Assembly (NCBI GenBank): GCA_015680685.1
Contig: MNCI01001964.1
Location: 49,956 to 108,659 of the forward strand
DNA length: 58,704 nucleotides
Direction: 5' to 3'
Source of the DNA: Gnetum montanum
Lineage: Eukaryota > Streptophyta > Gnetopsida > Gnetales > Gnetaceae
Within the stretch, counting starts at the first letter, position 1, and every line of letters starts with the position of its first letter. The position numbers and the translations under genes were made by a program. Shown here piece after piece: positions 34,071-43,959 of the stretch. The notes under the pieces were generated by a model. It saw only the letters and a list, made by a program, of their open reading frames with translations, ran no database searches and was not told the origin of the DNA.

Positions 34071-34171
34071 TAATGAGGTGTTAGCCTAGTGGTAAGATTC
34101 TTGATTTGAAAGTTCTAAGTCATGGGTTCAATTCTAGTAAGTAATGTTGAGCTATAAAGTTCTAATTGGAC
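34071..34171 (+). repeat. tRNA-derived SINE copy (clearest)
   Basis: Starts AATGAGGTGTTAGCCTAGTGG. An A box (TAGCCTAGTGG, 34082-34092) and a B box (GGTTCAATTC, 34125-34134) are spaced as in a RNA polymerase III internal promoter. They are followed by the family-specific body AATGTTGAGCTATAAAG. At least five relatives lie on the minus strand at 8860, 9172, 19118, 21515 and 28655. The tRNA species of origin cannot be told from the sequence alone. Confidence 0.75.
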
Positions 34172-34429
34172 ACTTGCTCATGTGGGTAGACCATTGAGCA
34201 TAAGAGTTTTCCTTTGCAACCAAAGAGTCATGATTTTAATGTCTTCTTCCAAAATATCGAAGCTTAAAATTAATTACTAAGAAATTATATGAAGGTGAAA
34301 AAAAATGTAACAAGATTTAGAATCTTTAAATTGTGGAAATTTCTAAAGAACCAGGTAAGGATCTTTTGTGGTCATGCCAAATTTCTTTACAAAACAAATG
34401 CATATTTCTTCTACTTTGATTATTGGTAC

Positions 34430-35350
34430 AAATAAACTTGATTCTAGGAAGGGTAAAGCTTCACAAATTCTAGTTAAGTTTGCTAATTAGTGTGAAAGAG
34501 ATAAGATTTGGAACAATATAAGTACCTTGAAAGGATGATAGATTTGGATAAATGAAGCCTTGACTAAAAAAAAGGATGAAAAAACAATAGGAGCAATGAC
34601 AAAATGTTAAACGGTATGAAGATTTGGATTACGTGAACTATAAATGTGTTATAGTCATCAAGAAGAGGACAAATCCTCTAAAATAGGGATTTTCTTCTAT
34701 TACATGTGGTTTCCTTAATGTTGAGGGTTCATTGGCTAATAAAGTTATTACTATAAATGCTAGTCATTTCTTTAGTGATTTTAATCTATTTATATTTTTT
34801 GAAACTTAAGAAGAAGAAAATTTTCTAACTATATTAGAAATAAGCATTCTAAGTCAAGGATTAGACATTCTAGTGATCTCAATTGCTTAATTAAAAATTT
34901 CAAAGATCATTCCATTAAGATGCACATAGTTAATGATAATAACCAATGTTTGTGGATTAAAGTTCAAGGTATTTTGGAGGTTCTCTATATTACTTTTTGT
35001 TATTTTACTTCAAGGGATTCTTGTATTTACAATTCCACTAGTGTTTCAAAAAAACATCCTTTTTAGTACTTCGGTCAAGATATTGCAGAATTCTCTAAGT
35101 TTAGTAAAGTTTTTATCTATGGGGACTTTAATGCTCATGTTGGACAAAATAAAGTCTAAGTAGAATCATCAATTAAAGTTTAGTGAATAGTAATTTTTAG
35201 TTCACAAAAGATCATTTATTAATCATATTACAAATCAAAGGGGCATTCATTTCTTGGTAGAGGGTCATTACTTTTATTTTTTTAATCCTTAATGACATTA
35301 ACAAATTTTCTTCCTCCTATCATTTTACCTTTATTGGGCATCAAGATAAC
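34430..35350 (+). pseudogene. LINE B, piece 1: ORF1 end and endonuclease start
   Basis: 34450-34600 reads ILVKFAN, ERDKIWNNISTLKG and IWINEALTKK, the pattern of a LINE ORF1 C-terminal RNA-binding region. From about 34700 an endonuclease follows (NVEGSLANKVI, FFET for the catalytic Glu, YGDFNAHVGQ at about 35115-35150), ending in FTFIGHQDN at 35350. The frame continues at 43458 after the 8.1-kb insert. Motif wording differs from both LINE A and the RTE copy, so this is a third LINE lineage that I cannot name. Confidence 0.68.
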
Positions 35351-36230
35351 TGATGAGATGTGATTTGATGGGCCCCAATGTCAGATATGTGACATCAAAG
35401 TCCTAATGTCATGTACTCAATGTCAAGTCTAATAAATGACGTTGGATACCTAACGTCAGCTCATCTAGACCTTGCCTATAAATACTGCACTTAGGCTTCA
35501 AAATGAGATAGTTTTTGGCTTAGAGTTTTTGCACCTCTTAGAATTAGTTAGTTTTTAGTTTCTTTTCTTTTGGTTATTCCTAATGCATGCTCGCAATATG
35601 ATGTTTGTAATTGTATGACACCTTTGTTCAATTGTGACATACTTGGACATGTTACATGACTGGCAATACAAATCGAGATTACTTCCATCATTGTAGCATC
35701 CACTTAGATTTATATTATTGTTTTAATTATTTAATTCTTTCCTTAGTTAAGCATTTCCATTTATTGTTATTTACTCTTCCTATTATTAAGTGGAATGTGT
35801 ACGCCTTAATCATGAGCGTTTAAGTGTAAATACTTGGTCGCCCAGACGTGTATTATTTGGCACAACCAGTGATGTACACTTGGTAAACCCAAAAGTAACT
35901 CCACAAAGTCCAAGACATGTATGGATGGTTAAGAGCAAATACCATCACCATAGGCTAATTTAGGCTTTATTTTTCATTGTTCATTAGTTAATCAATTTAT
36001 CTCTTTCTGTCACTAGGAGTAGCAAAGAGTTCGGAAACATCATACGCCTCACTTTAGACTACACCATACGTGACAAACCTACCACTAGTCCAAGTGGGAA
36101 GACAACGAACTACAATCAAGGCATAACAATCTAGATACCACAACTAGTTCCATCCACAAAATTTGACTGGATCATGCGTGAACACTTGTGATTCATATAG
36201 TTAAGCGTAGGGATACCTCGCCACTCATCC
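35351..36230 (+). repeat. 5' LTR (880 bp)
   Basis: Begins TGATGAGATG and ends CCACTCATCC (terminal A changed to C). TATAAATA is at 35477-35484. The U3 has repeated ATGTCA/GACATC/GACGTT words instead of the GCGATATCGC palindromes seen in other family members. The final 45 bases (ATAGTTAAGCGTAGGGATACC) are the family U5 end. Confidence 0.85.
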
Positions 36231-36231
36231 T

Positions 36232-36249
36232 TGGCACCATTGCCAGGGA
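36232..36249 (+). promoter_or_regulatory. Primer-binding site (tRNA-Asp type, drifted)
   Basis: TGGCACCATTGCCAGGGA lies one base after the LTR. It differs from the site at 1396-1413 by three bases, all C-to-T or G-to-A changes, as expected from decay. Confidence 0.8.
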
Positions 36250-36349
36250 TGGTGCTAGTTATCTAGATTAGTTATATTATGCATGATCACTGTAAAGGTA
36301 ATATATCTTTTAGTAGCTATTGACTCACACACACCATAAATCAAGAACA

Positions 36350-38514
36350 ATGTCTCTCTCACATGGAAGTGACTATGTGTTGTATAGCGAACACATTCAT
36401 TGGAGAAATAATGCAATATATGATGAAGAAGATTAGAGTGATCAACCTTATGCAAGGGTTTCTTATGATCATGACCACCCTGATGACACTTAAAGACTAC
36501 ATTTACCTAAGGCAGATAATCTAAGAGAAGATGACATAGGTCCTGAACTAGGGGATGCCTCAAGGCCTAAGACCTCCATGAAACCCAGAAATGATAAATC
36601 AAGGGATCCTAAGGAACACTATAGAAGCCATGGAAATCCTTATAGTTCCTCATCTTCCTCTTCCTCTTCCCATTCAACATCTAGTTCTGATGAAGATGAA
36701 TGTAGGTATAAAGATAGAGCTTCACTAAAGGGTTGGGCTAAAAACCAGAGTCGAACCCATGGAAAAAGTCAAAGAAGTTACCATGGACATAGAAATTTCC
36801 ATCATCATTCATTTGATGATGATGAACCCCTGTTGGCCACTAATAGCCTAATGCATATCATAGATTCCATTAAGATATCTTGCAAGCATCACAAACAAAG
36901 GCATTTACCTAAGCTAGACATGAATAATCTTTCTAAGTTTGCAGGAGGCTATGATTCAGATCTGTAACATCACTTACAAGCCTTCCATGATGCTTGTGCT
37001 TTTACAACACAGAGAGTAAGTGGCAAAGACTTAAGCTCTTTCCTAGGACACTAATTGATAAAGCCAAAGTGTGGTATCAATCATTGCAATCAAATTCAAT
37101 CTAATGGTGGTCAACAATGCTAGAACTTTTCAACGAGAGATACCAAACCTATAAAAGAGTGTCCAATTTGAGGAGACAAATCCAAGAGTGGAAACAAGAA
37201 CAACATGAACCCTTGTACATGACCTTAGATAGATATTATGCCTTACTAAATCGATGCCCATGCCATGGTTTCTTTGAGGAAGCTTAACTTTACCACATCA
37301 CAGATGGGATTTGCAATGAAACAAGGGTGATCTTTGGGATGTATGCCATAGGGAAATTATATGAGCTTCAATCCCATCAAGTCAAAGAGATAATAGAGTG
37401 TGTGGCAAAAGAACAAGAAGAGATGTGCAAATGGGAGAACGTCAAGAAATCTCAATGGGACCCAACTCTTTAATCAAAGGAGGTCCAAATTTATGGTAAG
37501 GGAAATGAAACCACTCTTAATAAGGTGATTCCGTAGTAAACCTTGCCGATAGAGGAGTTTATTGATGATCTAGAAGTAAAATTTAATAGGATGTCTAAAT
37601 GGATAAATGAAAACATCACAAATCATGTTGAAATGGTCTTGGAGAAGATTATGTGACACATGCTAGGTGAACACAATAAATAGAGGACACAAACCAAGAA
37701 ATAGTTAGGAACACTTTTCAATAAACAAGAAAAGTGGCTGATGAAAGTGAGACTAAAGACTCCACCATGAATGAAGATGATGGATGCAACCTATGCACAT
37801 ATGACCATCCAAAGGGACAATGCCCTATATTGTTACATCTATAGGAGTATTGAGTAGGTGCCTTAAATCCAAAGTTTGTGCAAAAGGACATGCCCGAGAG
37901 ACTTCCTCTCCCACAAGGTAATTTCAAACAGTCCAATATCACAAGAAGGGTTATCACTCCAATATCAACAAACAAGTGCCACTTGTGCTATAAATGTGCA
38001 AACACACGCTAACACTAGTGGGTCGCAACCACAATGCCAAAAGCATCCTTTCTGGAGGAAATGTTGTAAGCAAAAGCAAACCATACATGAGCCCACTACA
38101 TCATCTAAGCTAGCACAAGGCCAACCTAGTGCACCCCCCACCTTGTCTAAACCAACATCCTCTGACCATACACAAGGGCCACTGTCTATCTATACTTCAA
38201 TCTCATATCCAACTAATGAATCTACAAATTTGGGGAGACAAACAAATCCATGCATATCATCTCATGCTCAAGGGTGTCACCATGGGTCAGTCATCCATAA
38301 TATTAACACACCTTATATCCTAACTCACCATACATATAACAATCAGGTGTGTGACCAACAATTTTTCTACCCAACAACCACACCACCAATAGACACCCAG
38401 TGGCTGGGGCATGAATGGGTCCCAATGTTTCATACATGCATGAATCCTTTTCATCCACTTGTTAATCCTAGCCACAACCTAATGTTTAGTCATGGGGGTT
38501 ACCCCCCATTCTAA
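36350..38514 (+). pseudogene. gag: Gypsy gag, decayed, with zinc knuckle
   Basis: ATG at 36350 (MSLSHGSDY, HIHWRNN) matches the start of the gag at 1282. Two stops precede the longest open stretch (36578-36967, a Ser-rich then His-rich segment ending GGYDSDL). The gag domain (KAKVWYQSLQ, LRRQIQEWKQEQHEP) follows in the next frame after a shift near 37005, with further stops. The knuckle CNLCTYDHPKGQC is at 37785-37823. The Gln/Pro/Thr-rich open frame 37876-38514 ends the region. It ends just before a T-rich tract that in other copies follows pol, so protease to integrase are missing here. Confidence 0.75.
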
Positions 38515-40475
38515 TCTTCAGGATTTTTAAGTGTTTTTTATCTTTTTTTTATAATTTTTTTTATCATTTTCCTATTCTTTCTACTTTTTCTATATTTTCT
38601 AGTTGTTGTTTTAATTTTCCTTGTATGTAATCATGCTATTGATCATGTTTCCCATTGAGGTGAGGCTTTTTTTCTCTATGTTGTCAAATCATAAGCAACT
38701 GATTATTCGGACATTGCAACCATGACATCCATTCACTCATTTCATTAATAAGAGGTTCTTGCTCTGGTGATAATGGTAATCTCTTTCATCATCCAAACTC
38801 TAAATAACTTCATAACCATTGTGTTTGGATGGAAGAGCGTAGAACCAAGATGGAATGTAGAGAGTGTGACATCAAGGGGATTTGTGGATTCTCTTTGGTT
38901 ACTTCTGTATGTTCTATCATGTTGATGAGATTGTAACCATATCCTTGTAGATCTAACGAAAAATAGGAGTAAGAGCAACTTTAACTAGCACTGAATAAAC
39001 TTCTATGGGTCCCACTAGAAAGACATGCACCCATGCCTAAAGGTTAGTGACTTCTCAGAAACATTATAAAAAAAAAACAATAACTGTGCCATAATAACAC
39101 TCCTCCCTTGGACAAAACATCAAGTGATGTTACTCCTTGCAACTTTGATAGTCTTATGGTTGTTTGTCGAAGGGATGAAATAATGCGGTGTTACCGAATG
39201 TGGTATGGACTTAGTTTGAATCTTGGAAGGAAGGACACATGGTTATCTAACCATTAATAACACACAAGGTTTCATTATGACCATGGTACGACACCTTATG
39301 TCTCGATTTCTGTGATCCCTTCTTCCACCCATTCCCTCTCATTGTTCGAATGTTCATAACTTGTGGTTTTGTGTAGCATAGAGTAATGATCTCAAGTAAC
39401 ATATGTGTTTTGTTTCATAGGTATGCATTACATTCAACTCCTCTAGTGCCTATGGACATTTTAGGCATGGTTACACAAGGGCATCATAGGCTACAGCCTG
39501 CTTTGGGGAGGATCGACCTGTGTAACTTTTGTAATTTATACTTGTTTAACATGGCCACATCATTTTTCACCTTCAATGTGCTTCACGTGTTATATTTTAC
39601 TACTTCTCTTATATCAACATACTCTATTTCACAATCAAGCTTTCAATGCCCTTTTTCTTGCTCATTCCTGCATTTTTACCATTGAAGACTTTACCTTATC
39701 CTACTTTTGGTACCTCCAATGCATTTTTCCACTTACCCAAACTACAAAATTTAACTTTCAACCTTCCAATACAACCTAGAGCTTCAGTTTGCATATCCTT
39801 TGGCGCCATAAAAATTGGAATTTTTGGACCTTGATGTCATGTACCCGACATCAGGTCTACCCCAATGTTGCATACTCGACATCGTGTACCTGACATCGAG
39901 TCTAAAAATATATATATATATAGTTGACCCCCACACAACATAAACTTCATTTCTCTCAATTGTTGCTAGGGGAGTTGTTAAACATTTTTTCTTGTGACTT
40001 AGAGCTCTGCACCTCCATCTTCCACTTGCAATATCTAGCTCTTTAATGCTCTAATTTCCATACCATTTGAATCTATCTGAACCCAAAGTGTTCAACTTAG
40101 TCATTGAGGGTGTGTGCGTGCAAACTTTGCACCAATTTGTTAAAATTTACTATCACCTGGAAGGTATTCTAAAGGTAAGAATGTTAAATATCATATGACT
40201 TATAATGAAAAATCATTAACGATAACGCTAGATGTCCAATTTTCGTAACTCTCATGCCTAAAACCATTATTTTAAGCCACATATAATAAAAAAGAAAATC
40301 GTTGCAATGGGTTGTAGAAGAGATAGACACTTTTTGGGAGAATTTTCTTGAAAATTTTTGTAACCCTGGGATCATATGCATTATGAGCTTAATGAACTAA
40401 GGTTCTGAGTAAGGTATGAGTTGATAGATGATAATAAACATCACCTTGGTAACACTTGGTTTTTTTTTATTATAG
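38515..40475 (+). other. Spacer between gag and the env-position ORF
   Basis: Starts with a T-rich tract as in 2826-2960, then a block with GTGACATCAAGGGGATTTG (38868-38886) shared with the spacer at 3230 and with the minus strand near 48925. This places it as the post-pol untranslated spacer. It includes the LTR-like tract at 39830-40046. No protein-coding gene is supported. Confidence 0.5.
39830..40046 (+). promoter_or_regulatory. LTR U3/R-like tract with TATA run ahead of the env-position ORF
   Basis: ATGTCATGTAC and repeated GACATC words, then a TATATATATATATA run (about 39907-39920), then GACTTAGAGCTCTGCACCTC. The order parallels the LTR of the same element (ATGTCATGTAC at 35404, TATAAATA at 35477, GGCTTAGAGTTTTTGCACCTC near 35517). 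It could be a promoter for the downstream ORF or the remnant of an LTR from a recombination event. Inferred from sequence resemblance only. Confidence 0.45.
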
Positions 40476-43214
40476 ATGCCCCCAAAAAGAGGTGCTTAGG
40501 GTGAATCCTCACAGAGAGCCACTAAGCATCCATGTGGTGGCAATGACCAACAAGGAGAACAAGCAGAACATGCTAAATAGGAGGCCTAATCTTTCAATAT
40601 TCATCAAGAGGCCCCTGCTACTAGGAAAACGGCCCAAGGTGAGGTAGTAGAAGTACCAGCTCTTGAACAGTGACAACGTCTCACATTGCCTCCTAATTAC
40701 CTTGCTACCATCCTAAAAAAGTCCACATTGGCGTCAGTCATTATGGAAATGAACTTTGGCTCATTTGTAAAATTCACTTCTGAGGCAGTGCAAACGCAAC
40801 TCAAAGCATCCTCATTGCGGCCGATCCTATTTAACAGTGATGAAAGGTACCTAGGGGAAGTCTATCAATTCTAGCACAATAAGGACGAAGGTATCACTAT
40901 GAATATCTATGGGGTGAATGTCTCTTACATAGTTAAAGATATAGGTATAGCACCTAACCTACCCAATGAAGGGGCCAAGGTTGCTCACCTATCTACCAAA
41001 TCCGACCTTGAAATGAAGAGACTGTGACTGAAGTGGGCATATGGCAAAGAAGATAAATCATACCATGAGTTGACCTTGGAAGAAAGAACTTACTTCAAGA
41101 TCGGGACATATCACCTATTTCTTACCAAAGGGCTCAATCGCATTTCCACTTATGCCGCTAAAGGAAGTGCCATTCTAATGGGAAAATTTTCAATTAACCT
41201 TCCTCAATACTATTTCATAGAAATCCAGCAAAGGTTTAAATAAACAAAATCAGGGAGACCAACACTTTCGTTTCGCTGTCTAATCAAAAAGCTATGCAAG
41301 TGCATGGAAATCTTAGGGTATACCAATGATATCCTTTGGAAGGCTCAACACGCCTCCTTTGCAGAGATACTCAAAACCACAGCCCCAAGAAAATATTCTG
41401 GTGAGGAGCAAGAAGCTAAAAAGGAGGCAAAACCAATAACAAAAATGCAACAAGAGCTAGAGTAGTGCCTGCAAGCACAAGCTCTACCACCACCGCCACA
41501 AGATTATAGACCGTTGATGAGCCACCTACAAAAAATTACTAAGATTATCAACCAGGGGAGTAGGGATGAGGCTAATCTCTTCTAGGTTATGGATGACACT
41601 ATATGACCCATCATATCAATCGATCCAACAAGAGGGAAGATCTCAATTTAGTCAAAAGGAGAGGGATCCCAATGGTCATGCTAGATCTCTGGGAACACTA
41701 CATCCTTTCAGGTCACTTTAGAGACTATAGAAGGCACCACAGTCATGGTGCTACAACACGAGGATGCAGCAAGCAGAATAGAGGTGATCACTAATCACAT
41801 CAAGGAATCATTCAATGTTCCTGTTGTGCCTCTGATCTATCTGGTAAGGACAAGAGATGCACAAATGCTGGCCAGGACCTCGATGACTCCTGCAATGCAT
41901 GAGGATGTACTTAATCATTTGTTGTAGATCGATCAAGTGATGATCACTCTGTTCAACATCCCCAATGATGTCACTGTAGCACAATCAGACCTTATCACTA
42001 CAAAATCGAAGTTGGTCATGGCTGAGGTCAAGCTAGAGCATGCAGAAGCTAAGGTGTAAAGATTGCAGAAAGAGTTGGCTACCCTATGCGTTAAATGATG
42101 AGATCTTATCTATTTCATTATACCAGACCAATTGGAGCAATTTTGGACAAAGGAGCTTACCAAGCTAGAGAAGGAGAGAGTAGCTACAAAGTAAGAAAAG
42201 GAGATGGCAGTTTGGAATGCCTCAATTGCAGATGTGCAAACTCATGTGCATAAAAAGAAATTAATTGTTGTTAAAGAAGAAAACAAGCAGCTTGCTAAAG
42301 AGAATGCCTGGTTAATCACGGTGAAAAAGCAAAAGAACATCTTGGAAGAGAGTGTCCACCAGTTGAGGGAATAAATAGTGAGGGTCAACTAGGATATGAG
42401 TTGACTAGCTCAAGAAAATAAAACCCTCTCTATGGAGGAGGTACGCGCTACTCAACAAAAGGCAGCAATTGAGATCAGTGTGTGGCAAAATGAGGCCAAG
42501 AAACATGAAAAATTAAAAGAACACTTTTGGGACCAGGTTGGCATGTACAAGGAAATTAATGAGAATGAAATCAAGATGGCCAAGGCCCACATCAACTCCT
42601 TGGCAACACAAAATTCTGAATGGTAGGCCATTTTGGATAATTATGCCATGGTCCACCAAGTGAAAGTTAAAAATAAGGACCTGCAAATAGAATATTTGAA
42701 AGAATACATGGCATTGGCTAACCTCAAATATGCCAACCTTGCCATGTTAATAGCAAGTCATCCCAAAAGTGAGTTGGAAAAGCAAGTGGTGACCACCTAT
42801 GCACTGTACAAGAAAGAGTTTGCAGATTGAAAGGATGCATTGCAAAAATTACAAGTGGAAAACTCAGAATTAGAGGTGATCAAAGCTGGCTACCATGGAC
42901 AGAAAGATGTAGCCTCAAACCTAACTCAAATATTGACAAACTATCATGAGCTAAAGGATAAAGCTAGGGCCTTCAATGAGGAACGATGACAATTCATGGC
43001 TTGGTATGTCAAGGCAAATCAAATGTTTTGGCAACTACCATGTCCTTGGGATGTATCAGTGCTAGCACACATTGGCACAACAGCCTAGATGGTGCATGAC
43101 CCAAGGATGGAGGAGGAAAAATTACAAGCCTTGCTCAACCATTATAAATTCTAGCAGCCTGATGGAAAAGGGAAGCGACCAATGGAAGAGCCATCACCTC
43201 CAGGCACTACGTGA
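40476..43214 (+). pseudogene. Env-position ORF: plant-transposon-protein-like domain plus long coiled coil
   Basis: ATG at 40476 (MPPKRGA) and the stop TGA at 43212-43214 are in the same frame, 912 codons apart. The frame is broken by many stops but kept at every readable stretch (40686, 41745, 42432, 42633). Residues about 65-330 form a core (SFVKFTSEAVQTQLK, GVNVSYIVKDIGI, KFSINLPQYYFIEIQQRF, FRCLIKKLCKCMEIL) resembling the 'putative plant transposon protein' family. From about 42000 it is Lys/Glu/Gln-rich heptad-like sequence (coiled coil). The end is GKGKRPMEEPSPPGTT. It lies after the post-pol spacer and before the 3' LTR, the env-like position of Athila elements. Second copy at 4900-7584. 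Function unknown; no signal peptide or clear membrane segment seen. Confidence 0.7.
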
Positions 43215-43410
43215 GCCTCCCAGTCTTGTTTTGACTTGTCTTGTTTTGTAATAATGTATCCCATTTTTGGTACTACATCACTGCGGCATGCGAAGAGTTA
43301 GTTATTTTATCTATTACTAGAGTCAGTAAATAATCCCATACCTACTCAATATTTTGTAAAAGACTTGTTCATCATCTTTGTCTAACTAAAGGATGAGTTT
43401 TCATTTAGTC

Positions 43411-43452
43411 GTGGGGATATGGTTGAGCGTACGGATACCTTGTCGCTCATCA
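43411..43452 (+). repeat. Purine run and 3' LTR stub
   Basis: GTGGGGATA (43411-43419) corresponds to the purine run before the LTR at 7821. It is followed directly by TGGTTGAGCGTACGGATACC and CTCATCA, the last 33 bases of the family LTR. U3, R and most of U5 are deleted. Loss probably used the short match ATATGG. Confidence 0.7.
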
Positions 43453-43457
43453 GTAAC

Positions 43458-43950
43458 TCTTGCATTGATCTTCTCTTAGCTACTCATGTTAATATAGACA
43501 TAGTAAAAAACTTTTAAACGGAAGAAAAACTCATAGAATCTCCTCAACATTCTTTTAAATTCACTATTGTTGTTTGAAGCCATCATATTCATTACAAGAA
43601 ATGTCGAACTTGTTGTCTTGATTAAGACCTTCATAATGATTTTAAAATAAAAGTGGATAATATGTTGGTCAATAATGATAATGAACTAGATTTGACTAAT
43701 GTTCTTTTTTCTATAGTTTCTCAAGTATTGATTAAGAAGAGGCTTGCTTACAGAAAACCTTGGTTTGATGCCAATTATTTGACAACTCATAAAGATATTT
43801 TAGCTTCACATTTGAATGTTTTAATGCTAAAGAATTACAAAAATCTTATTTGATTTTTAAAAAGGAAGTTAATTAAATAAGAATAGGAAAGAATAATTAA
43901 TAAGCTTAGATCTAATCCAACAAGCTTTTAAAATTTATTTCAAGATAGAC
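43458..43950 (+). pseudogene. LINE B, piece 2: endonuclease end and linker
   Basis: Continues from 35350: CIDLLLATHVNIDIVKNF (43464-43515), then the linker before the reverse transcriptase (RKPWFDANYLTTHKDIL at about 43755, FLKRKLIK, INKLRSNP, WNLF-like FQDRQQN at 43940). It is cut by the RTE element at about 43959. Confidence 0.68.
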
Positions 43951-43959
43951 AGCAAAATG

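Larger units (their letters stand above)
35351..43452 (+). mobile_element. Composite Gypsy element: LTR, gag, spacer, downstream coiled-coil ORF, LTR stub
   Basis: 8102 bp bounded by TGATGAG at 35351 and CTCATCA at 43452, with flanks ATAAC (35346-35350) and GTAAC (43453-43457), one base apart. LINE B reads in frame across the empty site. Inside: complete 5' LTR, primer site, decayed gag, no recognisable pol, a spacer like that after pol in other copies, the env-position ORF, a purine run, and a 3' LTR reduced to its last 33 bases. It is either a non-autonomous derivative with pol deleted or a recombinant of two elements; the single duplication shows it now behaves as one unit. Confidence 0.78.

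Noticed and set aside
34071-34171. Functional tRNA gene
   Set aside because: A and B boxes are present, but acceptor and anticodon stems do not pair and related copies are dispersed with a shared tail; a SINE fits better.
35351-43452. Two independent adjacent elements, each with its own target duplication
   Set aside because: No internal duplication was found, and only the outer flanks (ATAAC/GTAAC) join the LINE B frame; described as one composite unit, though a past recombination is likely.
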